Assembly: GCA_003021325.1 (NCBI GenBank) | Contig: PXQM01000070.1 | Span: forward strand, 1-12,359 | DNA: 12,359 nucleotides | Reading direction: 5' to 3' | Source of the DNA: Halobacteriales archaeon QH_10_70_21 | GTDB lineage: Archaea > Halobacteriota > Halobacteria > Halobacteriales > Haloarculaceae | In this document: piece by piece, positions 1 through 6,082 of the stretch | How positions within the stretch are numbered: position 1 is the first letter of the stretch | How the letters are laid out: every line of letters starts with the position of its first letter | Translations under genes and position numbers: made by a program | Notes under the pieces: model-generated | What the model was told of the DNA's origin: nothing | The model's input: the letters and a program-made list of their open reading frames with translations, nothing else | Database searches by the model: none

Positions 1-996
1 GGCACCGGTCGCGACGGTCGCGACCGCCAGCAGGAGAATCGTCGCGTACACGCGGCGCACGTCCGCGTCGGGAATCGAGTCCCCGAGCGACTGCTCCCCG
101 AACAGCCACGGGGGTTCATAGCCCACGAAGAGGAACGTCACGAACGCGCCGATGTTGATGGCGAGTGCGTTCACCGCGAGAAGCAGCAGTGACCCGACGG
201 CGTACGCCTGCTCTCCCCAGGCGAGGCCGAGGCCGACGCCGCCGGCCGCGGGTATGAGCGCCGCCGCGATCATGACCCCGATGAGGGAGGACGACTGTTC
301 GGTCGAGTACCCGTATGCGCCGACGATGCCCGCGACGGCGGCGCCGATGGTGCTCAGGAGCGACGGTGCGAGTCTGACGCCGATGAGTTCGATGCTCGTG
401 ACCTCGACCGTCGGCGGAACGAACCCGGTTCGGCGGAGCGCCAGCGCGAACGGGGCCGCGACAAAAATCGCAAGGATGAGACCGAGTGCCTGCTCCTTGA
501 CGCTGTCCGTGAAGACGTCCCACTTGCCGTCTACGGCCGCCGTCGGGGCCGCAAGAGCGGCACTGACTTGGGGGGCAATGACCATTGCCCCGATGACGAG
601 CGCGGGCTGGTCGAGGAGCAGCCCGCACGTCGCGGCGAGCACGCTGAGCACCGTTCCGCCGTAGTACAGGCGGTGCGGCCACCGCAACTCCTGTATCCTC
701 GCGCTGAGTTCCGCCCGCGAGAGGGTCGGGGTCTCATCGCTGTACTGGCGCTTGAGCTCGGAGAACTCGTCGGTGTGGGCGAACTCGCTCTTCGTGACGA
801 CGGTGTAGGTGTCCGAATCGATGTCCGCGTCGTCTAGCCCATCGAGGACGTCCGAGACGGCCGCCGTCGGAACCGGTGAGAAGAAATGGACGCCGTCGTC
901 GCCGGTCGAGGTGACGTACTCGAGGTCGAGGTCCTCGAGTACCGCCTCGACGCTCGACCGCTTGGACGCCGGTACCCGGACGTGGAGCTGTCTCAC
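1..996 (-). CDS. DUF389 / TIGR00341 family membrane protein (C-terminus outside window)
   Basis: The frame is open from a GTG at 996 to the left window edge, giving 332 codons without a stop. The N-terminal ~95 residues are soluble and begin MRQLHVRVPASK. After a basic stretch (IQELRWPHRLYY) come several hydrophobic segments, including VIGAMVIAPQVSAAL, LGLILAIFVAAPFALAL and ALIPAAGGVGLGLAWG. A soluble N-domain followed by a Gly/Ala/Pro-rich multi-helix core is the pattern of the DUF389 (TIGR00341) family, an integral membrane family of unknown biochemical function that is widespread in haloarchaea. The start is fixed by an in-frame stop at 1012-1014 and a Shine-Dalgarno-like GGGGGAG five bases before the GTG; no other start lies between. 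It lies downstream of lysA on the same strand with a 165-base gap, so it may have its own promoter. Family assignment is from remembered pattern; substrate is unknown. Confidence 0.8.
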   Translation of the reverse strand, partial: MRQLHVRVPASKRSSVEAVLEDLDLEYVTSTGDDGVHFFSPVPTAAVSDVLDGLDDADIDSDTYTVVTKSEFAHTDEFSELKRQYSDETPTLSRAELSARIQELRWPHRLYYGGTVLSVLAATCGLLLDQPALVIGAMVIAPQVSAALAAPTAAVDGKWDVFTDSVKEQALGLILAIFVAAPFALALRRTGFVPPTVEVTSIELIGVRLAPSLLSTIGAAVAGIVGAYGYSTEQSSSLIGVMIAAALIPAAGGVGLGLAWGEQAYAVGSLLLLAVNALAINIGAFVTFLFVGYEPPWLFGEQSLGDSIPDADVRRVYATILLLAVATVATGA

Positions 997-1001
997 ATTT
1001 T

Positions 1002-1008
1002 CTCCCCC
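1002..1008 (-). promoter_or_regulatory. Shine-Dalgarno-like site for the DUF389 gene
   Basis: The minus strand reads GGGGGAG, then five bases (AAAAT), then the GTG start at 996. This purine run complements the end of 16S rRNA and supports GTG over other starts. An in-frame TAG at 1012-1014 excludes anything further upstream. Confidence 0.55.
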
Positions 1009-1115
1009 TGACTACCGCTCGGTGGCGATTCGGGGACGAACGAACCAGCACCCGTGGGCACGCCGTGGGGGGTTGCATCGACCGCGGTCATGCAGGCCGA
1101 ACTGACAGCCGGCCA

Positions 1116-1125
1116 TCATAAAACT
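1116..1125 (-). promoter_or_regulatory. possible TATA box for the DUF389 gene, or U-tract end of lysA
   Basis: The minus strand reads AGTTTTATGA in an otherwise G+C-rich gap between lysA and the DUF389 gene. As a TATA box it would place the RNA start near 1090, next to a 10-base palindrome (GACCGCGGTC, 1080-1089), leaving a leader of about 95 bases. The same T-run lies about 40 bases past the lysA stop, so it could instead be the lysA transcription end. Confidence 0.3.
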
Positions 1126-1161
1126 CTCGGCCTGCGGAGGACCCGTAGAACGGTCGCCGTC

Positions 1162-2406
1162 TCACTCCACGCCCGACGCCTCGTCCTCCAGTCGTGTGAG
1201 GTCGTCGAACGCCTCCCGGCGGCGGGTGACCCGCTCGTCGTCGCCCTCGATGGCCACCTCGGCGGGCCGTGGCTGGGAGTGGAACTGGCTGGCGAGGTCG
1301 ATGCCGTAGGCGCCGACGTTGCCGATAGCGAGCAGGTCGTCGGCCTCCGGGCGCGGTATCGGCCGGTCCGTACAGAAGACGTCCGCGCTGGTGCACAGCG
1401 GGCCGCCGACGCTCGCGGCGACCGGCTCGCGGTCCGCGCCGGTCACGTTGCGGATGTGGTGGTAGGAGTCGAACATCGCCGGCCGCACGAGGTCGGTCAG
1501 CCCGGCGTCGACCCCGACGACGCGGGTCTCGGTCGTCGTCCTGACGGTGTTCACGCGGGTCAGGAGCGCTCCGGCATCGGCGACGATGTACCGCCCGGGC
1601 TCCAGCGCGACGGTCGCGTCCAGGTCGGCGGTGACCGCCCGGACCATCGAGGCGGCTGCCGCCAGGTCCAGCGGGTCCTCGTCGGGGCGGTAGGGGACGC
1701 CGAAGCCGCCGCCCAGGTCGACGAACTCGAGGTCGCCGACGCGCTCGGCAACCTCGGCGACCTTCCGGAGCGCGCGGCGGTGGTCCGCGAGGTCGTCGCC
1801 GAGGACGCCGCTGCCGACGTGGGCGTGGAGGCCGACGAGGTCGAACCGCTTGCGGGCCTCGCTGGCGACGCGCTCGACCTCGTCGTACGGCAGCCCGAAC
1901 TTCGCGTCCTTGCCGGTGGCGACCTTCTCGTGGTGGCCCGTCCCGATGCCGGGGTTGACCCGGAGCGCGAGCCGGCCGTCGAAGCCGCGCTCGGCGAGGC
2001 GGTCGAGCGTCATCTCGGCGCCGGCCGTGATCGTCAGCTCCGGGGTGTCCGCCCAGAGGTCGACCGCGTAGTCGAGGTCGCCGTCCGGCGGGTTGACGGC
2101 GGTGTACTGGAGGTCCTCGGCGGCGACGCCGGCCGCCAGCGCCCGGTGGAGTTCGCCGGCGGCGGCGCACTCGACGTCCGCGCCGGCGTCGTACAGCGTC
2201 CGCAGCACCGCCCGCCCGGTGTTCGCCTTGGCGGCGTACATCACGTGCGCGAACTCGAAGGCCGACTCGAACCGGGCGAGGTTGTCCCGTATCCGGTCGT
2301 GGTCGGTCACGTACAGCGGCGTACCGTGCTCGTCGGCGAGCCGTTCCAGCCGGTCGTCGTCCCAGTCGGCGAGCCGCTTGACGGCCGGCGAGGCGGTGAG
2401 ACTCAT
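1162..2406 (-). CDS. lysA: diaminopimelate decarboxylase
   Basis: LysA removes CO2 from meso-diaminopimelate to give L-lysine, using pyridoxal phosphate, in the cytoplasm. The protein is 414 residues, normal for the family (fold type III, alanine-racemase-like barrel plus C-terminal beta domain). The PLP lysine is K60 in YAAKAN. Other landmarks follow in order: HAHVGSG, the phosphate-binding GGGFGVPY, EPGRYIV, the substrate-site CTSADVFC, and GNVGAYG near the C-terminus. The start is the ATG at 2406 (MSLTASPAVKRLADW). The frame stays open further upstream, but that extension runs into the divergent neighbour's gene and lacks family similarity. A TATA-like element lies 21-30 bases before this ATG, fitting a leaderless transcript. 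In many haloarchaea lysA lies beside dapD, dapF and dapE; here a DUF389 gene follows it and dapD lies 2 kb away. Confidence 0.95.
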   Translation of the reverse strand: MSLTASPAVKRLADWDDDRLERLADEHGTPLYVTDHDRIRDNLARFESAFEFAHVMYAAKANTGRAVLRTLYDAGADVECAAAGELHRALAAGVAAEDLQYTAVNPPDGDLDYAVDLWADTPELTITAGAEMTLDRLAERGFDGRLALRVNPGIGTGHHEKVATGKDAKFGLPYDEVERVASEARKRFDLVGLHAHVGSGVLGDDLADHRRALRKVAEVAERVGDLEFVDLGGGFGVPYRPDEDPLDLAAAASMVRAVTADLDATVALEPGRYIVADAGALLTRVNTVRTTTETRVVGVDAGLTDLVRPAMFDSYHHIRNVTGADREPVAASVGGPLCTSADVFCTDRPIPRPEADDLLAIGNVGAYGIDLASQFHSQPRPAEVAIEGDDERVTRRREAFDDLTRLEDEASGVE

Positions 2407-2426
2407 TGCAAGAGGAACGGCTGGCC

Positions 2427-2436
2427 GGATAACAAG
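2427..2436 (-). promoter_or_regulatory. TATA-like box for lysA
   Basis: The minus strand reads CTTGTTATCC, centred about 25 bases before the lysA ATG. This is the spacing expected if transcription starts at the start codon. The match to the archaeal TATA consensus is only moderate. Confidence 0.4.
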
Positions 2437-2488
2437 GCTGTCGGCTCGGACCGAAACGCTTGGGCCGTCCGAGCGCGCAGCGACGCCC

Positions 2489-2791
2489 ATGACCGACGAC
2501 CGGCAGGACGCGGCGCGCGAGGGCGACGACCGGCGGTCGGGCGGCCCCATCGGGACGGTCCTCGGGGCGACGCTCGGTCCGTTCGGCGCCGCTGTCGGCG
2601 GCGTCGTCGACGAGAACCGTTTCGCGGTCACGCTCTCGGTCGGCACGGGCGCGACCGGCGAGCGGGACGACGAGGCGACGACCATCGAGATCGGGGATGT
2701 CGGCCCGGAGGCGACCGGCGAGTCCGACGCCGACGAGAGCGGGGCGAACGACGCTGCCGACACGGAAAGCGCCGACGAGGACGGCGAGTGA
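2489..2791 (+). CDS. small acidic glycine-zipper protein (hypothetical, 100 aa)
   Basis: The 100-residue protein starts MTDDRQDAAREG and I do not recognise a named family. Three parts are visible. Residues 1-17 are a polar N-terminus. Residues 18-40 are Gly/Ala-rich with glycines at 18, 22, 26 and 30, then a proline at 31 and glycines at 33 and 37, a glycine-zipper pattern compatible with a helical hairpin in or on the membrane. Residues ~52-100 are a long Asp/Glu-rich tail ending EDGE. There is no signal peptide and no cysteine. The ATG at 2489 begins the stretch with halophile-like composition; upstream codons in the same frame are non-coding in character. It is divergent from lysA (82-base gap) and 66 bases before a second small protein with the same central motif, so the two may be co-transcribed. 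The promoter is unclear. Function is unknown. Confidence 0.7.
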   Translation: MTDDRQDAAREGDDRRSGGPIGTVLGATLGPFGAAVGGVVDENRFAVTLSVGTGATGERDDEATTIEIGDVGPEATGESDADESGANDAADTESADEDGE

Positions 2792-2794
2792 CGG

Positions 2795-2817
2795 CCGAAA
2801 GGGGAAGCCCCTTCCGG
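2795..2817 (+). terminator. hairpin just after the first small gene
   Basis: The inverted repeat AAGGGG / CCCCTT (2799-2804 and 2808-2813) has a 3-base loop. It is extended across one mismatch by CCG / CGG (2795-2797 and 2815-2817), and begins three bases after the stop codon. A second small repeat, CCGAA-TCGC-TTCGG, follows at 2821-2834. No U-tract follows, so this may be an RNA 3'-end or processing structure rather than a classical archaeal terminator. Confidence 0.35.
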
Positions 2818-2857
2818 TAGCCGAATCGCTTCGGTTCTCGAGCGGGTACGACCACGT

Positions 2858-3154
2858 ATGCGAGGAGATACCAGTCACGACGCCTGCGGCTGTCTCTCGG
2901 ACGACCCGGAGGAGGCCGCGGCCAAGAGCGCGACGGCGAGCGGGTTCGCCGGGTCGGTGCTGGGTGCGGCCGGCGGACCGGCCGGCGCCACCGCCGGCTA
3001 CGTCGCCGGCTACACGGCCGCGAGCGTCTCGCAGGCCATGCGCGACGACGAGACGACCGACCCGGTCGATATCGAGACGGCGAACGGGGACGACCACGCC
3101 GACGAGGGCCACGGGCACGACGAAGAGGACGGACACGACGGCGACGAATCGTAG
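2858..3154 (+). CDS. small acidic His-rich glycine-zipper protein (hypothetical, 98 aa)
   Basis: The 98-residue protein starts MRGDTSHDACGCLSDD; no named family is recognised. Its N-terminus carries a Cys-Gly-Cys (C10, C12). Residues 29-58 are a Gly/Ala segment with zipper spacing (G32, G36, G40, P41, G43, G47, G51), and the tail (about 76-98) is acidic and histidine-rich (DHADEGHGHDEE and GHDG). The stretch at 34-47, V-L-G-A-x-x-G-P-x-G-A-x-x-G, has the same spacing as residues 24-37 of the preceding small protein, so the two appear to be paralogues. The CxC and His/Asp-rich tail could bind metal ions, but this is inference; an acidic tail is also usual in halophiles. It lies 66 bases downstream of its partner on the same strand without a clear promoter of its own, and is convergent with the DUF4112 gene. 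Confidence 0.7.
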   Translation: MRGDTSHDACGCLSDDPEEAAAKSATASGFAGSVLGAAGGPAGATAGYVAGYTAASVSQAMRDDETTDPVDIETANGDDHADEGHGHDEEDGHDGDES

Positions 3155-3194
3155 CCGAGGCCACGCGCGGTTCGATCAGCGGGCCGACTTCCCC

Positions 3195-3620
3195 TCACTC
3201 GACCTCGATTTCCACCGACTCGCGGCCCTCGAGATGCGACAGCGCGAGCCGCAGGTTCCGCCGGTTGGCCTTCCAGACGGCGTCGAACAGCGTCCCGAGG
3301 AGAGGTACGGACCCGACGGCGAAATCGAGGCTCACGTTGGCTATCATCCGGAGCAGCGTCAGGAAGGGGACGCCGAGCCGCGCCGACTCGAGGACGATGT
3401 AGATCGACAGCGCCGCCGCTATCGCGTCACCCGCCCCCGGCACGACGCCGAGGATCGGGTCGAGTCCGACCCGGAGCCTCGTCCCCGGCACGCGGACGCT
3501 GTCGTCCAGCAGGCGCGCGACGAACCGCATACGGCGGACCGCCGCCTCGTCGACGGTATCCGGTAGCTCCTCGAGGCCGTCGAACCGCGACTCCAGCGAA
3601 CCGGTCGACTGTCTGGCCAT
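3195..3620 (-). CDS. DUF4112 domain protein
   Basis: The protein is 141 residues and the DUF4112 domain fills residues ~30-125. Conserved segments are VPGTRLRVGLDPILGVVPG (44-62), the following GDAIAA, and NVSLDFAVGSVPLLGTLFDA (95-114) leading into KANRRNLRL (118-126). Two hydrophobic stretches (about 55-80 and 86-110), broken by Gly-Pro turns, suggest membrane association. The family is found in bacteria and haloarchaea and its function is not known. The start is the ATG at 3620, with a TATA-like box 23-33 bases upstream, consistent with a leaderless transcript. It is divergent from the HTH/HalOD1 operon and convergent with the small His-rich gene (40-base gap). The gene looks intact. Confidence 0.85.
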   Translation of the reverse strand: MARQSTGSLESRFDGLEELPDTVDEAAVRRMRFVARLLDDSVRVPGTRLRVGLDPILGVVPGAGDAIAAALSIYIVLESARLGVPFLTLLRMIANVSLDFAVGSVPLLGTLFDAVWKANRRNLRLALSHLEGRESVEIEVE

Positions 3621-3642
3621 GCCGCCGGTGGGTGTTCCAGGC

Positions 3643-3653
3643 GGTTAAAAACC
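3643..3653 (-). promoter_or_regulatory. TATA-like box for the DUF4112 gene
   Basis: The minus strand reads GGTTTTTAACC, centred about 28 bases before the ATG at 3620. This A/T cluster stands out in the surrounding G+C-rich sequence and fits a leaderless start. Confidence 0.55.
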
Positions 3654-3740
3654 CGGGGTGGCGGGCGCTACACCGGGCCATTCGGTCCCGAACGAACCAC
3701 CGACAACCGCCGCCGTCGGAAGAACTCGTCGGTGACGTAC

Positions 3741-3766
3741 GTTCACCGGTGAACCGCTCGAGCGGT
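3741..3766. promoter_or_regulatory. twin perfect palindromes (operator candidate) upstream of the HTH operon
   Basis: Two perfect 14-base palindromes overlap by two bases: GTTCACCGGTGAAC (3741-3754) and ACCGCTCGAGCGGT (3753-3766). They end about 25 bases before a strong TATA box (3790-3800). Such a position upstream of TATA suits an activator or autoregulator of the downstream operon. No binding protein can be named. Confidence 0.5.
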
Positions 3767-3789
3767 CGGAAACGTCCCGACGGACCGAC

Positions 3790-3800
3790 GTTTTATATCG
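3790..3800 (+). promoter_or_regulatory. strong TATA box for the HTH/HalOD1 operon
   Basis: The plus strand reads GTTTTATATCG, the best TATA-like match in the window, within an A/T-rich island (about 3790-3880). Transcription would start near 3820-3825, leaving a leader of about 50 bases before the ATG at 3872. A second A/T cluster, GAAATTATCAAC (3820-3831), could be an alternative. Confidence 0.6.
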
Positions 3801-3871
3801 TCCTCCACGATTTTGGTCGGAAATTATCAACAACTGTTCAGTCACGGCTCGACAATACGCGATGGAGTACC

Positions 3872-4245
3872 ATGGAAAAAATCGAACGGCTAAACCACCG
3901 ATGGCGGGGCGTCTACCGGGTTCTCTCGAACCCTGTCAGGCGCGAGGTCGTCGGCGCGCTGATGGAGGCCGGCCCGGACGGGCGCTCTCGCTCCCGGACG
4001 CCGCCACCACTCCGGACGGCCGGCGTGACCCGGAGCGACTGCGGCTCAACCTCGTCCACCACCACCTGCCGCTCATGGCCGAGTACGGGTTCGTTCAGTG
4101 GGACCGGCGGCCGCTGTCGGCCGAGCGCGGCCCGGCGTTCGAGGAGGTGGAGGCGGTACTGGGGGCCGTCGACGAGTACGAGAACCTCCCCAGGCGACTG
4201 GTCGAGGGGTGTCACTTCCTCGAACGGAACGGGGTGACGCCGTGA
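3872..4245 (+). pseudogene. DUF7344-type winged-helix regulator, broken by a -1 frameshift
   Basis: The first part, in the frame of the ATG at 3872, reads MEKIERLNHRWRGVYRVLSN then PVRREVVGALMEAGPDG. Homology then continues one frame back: ALSLPDAATTPDGRRDPERL, then LRLNLVHHHLPLMAEYGFVQ, to the stop at 4243-4245. The switch falls at the GGG of 3980-3982. Adding one G there restores a protein of about 125 residues, so one base is probably missing from a G-run. The restored LSNPVRREVV...LVHHHLPLMAEYGFVQWDR pattern is that of haloarchaeal winged-helix proteins of the DUF7344 type, small DNA-binding regulators. As given, the ribosome would read on in the first frame to about 4237 with an aberrant basic tail. 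The gene has a strong TATA box and overlaps the HalOD1 start by four bases. It may be sequence error, true decay or, least likely, programmed frameshifting. Confidence 0.75.
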
Positions 4246-4502
4246 GCGACGAGATCATCCCCGCCGTCGTCGAGGCGATCGCGGACGCCGAGGGGTGCTC
4301 GCCCCACGCCCTCGAGTTCGCGCTCTACGAGCACGCGGACACGTCGGCGCTGGTGTCGCTGTGGTCGTCCGACGGCGACGACTGGGAACTGAGCTTCGAT
4401 GTGCCGGACTACGTGGCGACGGTCCGCGGAACGGGTGAGATACTCGTCGACGATACCGTGATCCGAAACCTGAACGGCCGGACCGCCGAATCCAGGTGTT
4501 GA
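4242..4502 (+). CDS. HalOD1 output-domain protein
   Basis: The 86-residue protein begins with GTG at 4242 (read as Met-Ser-Asp-Glu-Ile-Ile-Pro). The sequence IIPAVVEAIADAEGCSPHAL, a short acidic helix-turn region and a C-terminal beta-rich half (DWELSFDVPDYVATVRGTGE) match the halobacterial output domain HalOD1, found alone or at the ends of haloarchaeal signalling proteins and thought to act in signal output. Its biochemical role is not established. The start overlaps the stop of the frameshifted HTH gene (GTGA, 4242-4245), so translation is probably coupled and both come from the promoter near 3795. If the upstream frameshift is real, ribosomes would terminate at a different place, just before this start, and coupling could change. 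The frame is open further upstream, but those residues are a shadow of the HTH gene. Confidence 0.85.
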   Translation: MSDEIIPAVVEAIADAEGCSPHALEFALYEHADTSALVSLWSSDGDDWELSFDVPDYVATVRGTGEILVDDTVIRNLNGRTAESRC

Positions 4503-4507
4503 CCGGT

Positions 4508-4532
4508 CCGGCGCGGACGACCGGAGCGCCGG
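4508..4532. terminator. inverted repeat between convergent HalOD1 and dapD genes
   Basis: CCGGCGC (4508-4514) and GCGCCGG (4526-4532) form a perfect 7-bp stem with an 11-base loop. They occupy nearly all of the 32-base gap between the two convergent stops. It could serve as a 3'-end structure for both transcripts; there is no U-tract. Confidence 0.35.
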
Positions 4533-4534
4533 CC

Positions 4535-5281
4535 TCAGTTGTCCCGGAGCGCGTCCTCGCGTTCGGTCGCCTCTAGGGTCTCGGCCTCGACGTCGGTGGC
4601 GACGACCGCGGGCTTGTAGGCGCCGCCCTCGAAGAGGTCGTGGTCGCCGACGCCGGACTCGACGAACCGGGTGAACGCGCGGCGCTCGGGCGGCAGCTCG
4701 CCGTAGACGACCTCCGCCTCGACGAGGTCGTAGACGGGGATTCGCGGCGTGAGCAGCGTGTTCTCGCCGACGACGCTGTTCTCGCCGACGACGAAGCCGG
4801 ACGTCACGCGGCAGCCGGCGCCGAGCGAGACGCCGTCCTCGACGACGACCGGCGCGGCCTCGACGGGCTCCAGTACGCCCCCGATGAGGGTGTTGGCGCC
4901 GAGCTTGACGTCGTCGCCGATCTGTGCGGCCGAGCCGACGGTGTCACAGGAGTCGACGAGCGTGCCGTCGCCGACGTACGCGCCGATGTTGACGAAGGCC
5001 GGGCTCATCAGGATTGCGTCGCTGCCGACGTAGGCCCCCCGGCGGACGACCGTCCCGTCCGGCGTATTCCGCGTCCCCCGGCCGGGCAGGTCGCCCGTCT
5101 CCCGGAGCGGCAGCACGTCGTGGTAGTCGACGCCGCCGTAGGTGTGGGCCTCGATCTCCCGGAGCCCGAAGTTCAGCAGGATGCCCTCCTTGACCCACTC
5201 GTTGGTCTCCCACTCGCCGTTCCGCTTCTCGGCGGCGCGGACCGCCCCCGACTCCAGGGCGGCGAGGAACTCCTCGAGCAC
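4535..5281 (-). CDS. dapD: 2,3,4,5-tetrahydropyridine-2,6-dicarboxylate N-succinyltransferase, N-terminally short
   Basis: DapD transfers succinyl from succinyl-CoA to tetrahydrodipicolinate in the succinylase branch of lysine synthesis. The protein shows NEWVKEGILLNFGLRE near the N-terminus, then a left-handed beta-helix of hexapeptide repeats with RRGAYVGSDAILMSPAFVNI, GAYVGDGTLVDSCDTVGSAA and LGANTLIGGVLEP, then SLGAGCRVTSGFVVGENSVV and a C-terminal tail. The only possible canonical start is GTG at 5281, giving 248 residues; family members I recall are about 25-30 residues longer. Upstream in-frame codons (…APTADEHA) still look like DapD, but no ATG, GTG or TTG occurs before the dapB stop at 5342-5344, which is in the same frame. 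The normal start therefore appears deleted. It is the third gene of dapA-dapB-dapD. The catalytic core looks intact, so activity may survive if translation starts. Confidence 0.9.
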   Translation of the reverse strand: MLEEFLAALESGAVRAAEKRNGEWETNEWVKEGILLNFGLREIEAHTYGGVDYHDVLPLRETGDLPGRGTRNTPDGTVVRRGAYVGSDAILMSPAFVNIGAYVGDGTLVDSCDTVGSAAQIGDDVKLGANTLIGGVLEPVEAAPVVVEDGVSLGAGCRVTSGFVVGENSVVGENTLLTPRIPVYDLVEAEVVYGELPPERRAFTRFVESGVGDHDLFEGGAYKPAVVATDVEAETLEATEREDALRDN

Positions 5282-5341
5282 CGCGTGCTCGTCGGCGGTC
5301 GGAGCCGCGTGTTTCTGCCGGCCTTCGGGGCGGGGGCTGCG

Positions 5342-6082
5342 CTACAGCAGGTCGCCGAACTCGTACCAGCCGGGGTCGCGGCCGGCGGGCCACTCGGCGG
5401 CGTCGACGGCGCCGGCGGCGAACACCCGGCGGGACTCCGCCCGGTGGGTCAGCGTCAGCACCTCGTCGTTGCCCGCCAGCACGACCTCGTGCTCGCCGCG
5501 GACGTTGCCGGCGCGGCGGACGTGGACGCCGACCTCCGACTCCTCGCGCCGGTGTTCGCCCTCGCGGCCGTGGGTCCGGTCCAGCCGCTCGCCGCGGGCC
5601 TCGTCGACGACCTCGAGCACCGTGGTGGCGGTCCCGCTGGGCGCGTCGCGCTTCCCGTTGTGGTGGGTCTCCGTCAGCTCGACGTCGTAGTCCGGCAGCG
5701 CCTCGACGCCGGCCTCGACGACCGAGAGCAGCGCCTGCACGCCGCGTGCGAAGTTCGACGCCTTCAGCACGGCCGTCGACTCGCTGGCCGCACGGAGGGC
5801 GTCGAGCCCGGCATCGTCGAAACCCGTCGTGCCGACGACGTAGGGAACGCCGGCCTCGGCGACGCGTTCGGCGTGCTCGCGGCTGGCCGCCGGGACCGTG
5901 AAGTCGATGACGGCGTCGGCGTCCGCGAGGTACTCGGGCAGGGCTTCGACCGTGTGGACCGGGAGCTCGCCGACGGTCCCGGCCGAGCGGGCGACCCCGA
6001 CGACGTCGTGGCCGCGGTCGTCGGCCTCGGCGACGATCTCGCTTCCCGTCCGGCCGGTGGCGCCGATGACGACGAGCCTCAT
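5342..6082 (-). CDS. dapB: 4-hydroxy-tetrahydrodipicolinate reductase
   Basis: DapB reduces the DapA product with NAD(P)H to tetrahydrodipicolinate. The 246-residue protein starts MRLVVIGATGRTGSEIV with the dinucleotide-binding glycine motif at 7-13. VVGTTGF lies at 82-88 and SNFARGVQALL at 109-119. The catalytic and substrate-binding segment is ETHHNGKRDAPSGTA (138-152), with the His pair H140-H141 and K144 expected for the family. The ATG at 6082 overlaps the dapA stop as ATGA (6079-6082), so translation is coupled. The C-terminus (GRDPGWYEFGDLL) is normal for the family, so the gene looks intact. The TAG stop is followed in the same frame by dapD, 60 bases before dapD's GTG. Confidence 0.95.
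   Translation of the reverse strand: MRLVVIGATGRTGSEIVAEADDRGHDVVGVARSAGTVGELPVHTVEALPEYLADADAVIDFTVPAASREHAERVAEAGVPYVVGTTGFDDAGLDALRAASESTAVLKASNFARGVQALLSVVEAGVEALPDYDVELTETHHNGKRDAPSGTATTVLEVVDEARGERLDRTHGREGEHRREESEVGVHVRRAGNVRGEHEVVLAGNDEVLTLTHRAESRRVFAAGAVDAAEWPAGRDPGWYEFGDLL

Noticed and set aside
1088..3136. Long 682-codon minus-strand open frame across lysA and the small genes
   Set aside because: It is the shadow frame of lysA: very Arg/Pro-rich with no family resemblance, while the overlapping LysA frame has every catalytic motif.
3160..3190. GGTTCGATC resembling a tRNA T-loop
   Set aside because: No acceptor, D or anticodon stems can be built around it on either strand.
5282..5344. 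DapB-DapD readthrough fusion through an in-frame TAG (for example as a recoded codon)
   Set aside because: DapB ends with a normal family C-terminus and there is no sign of recoding; a deleted dapD start is simpler.
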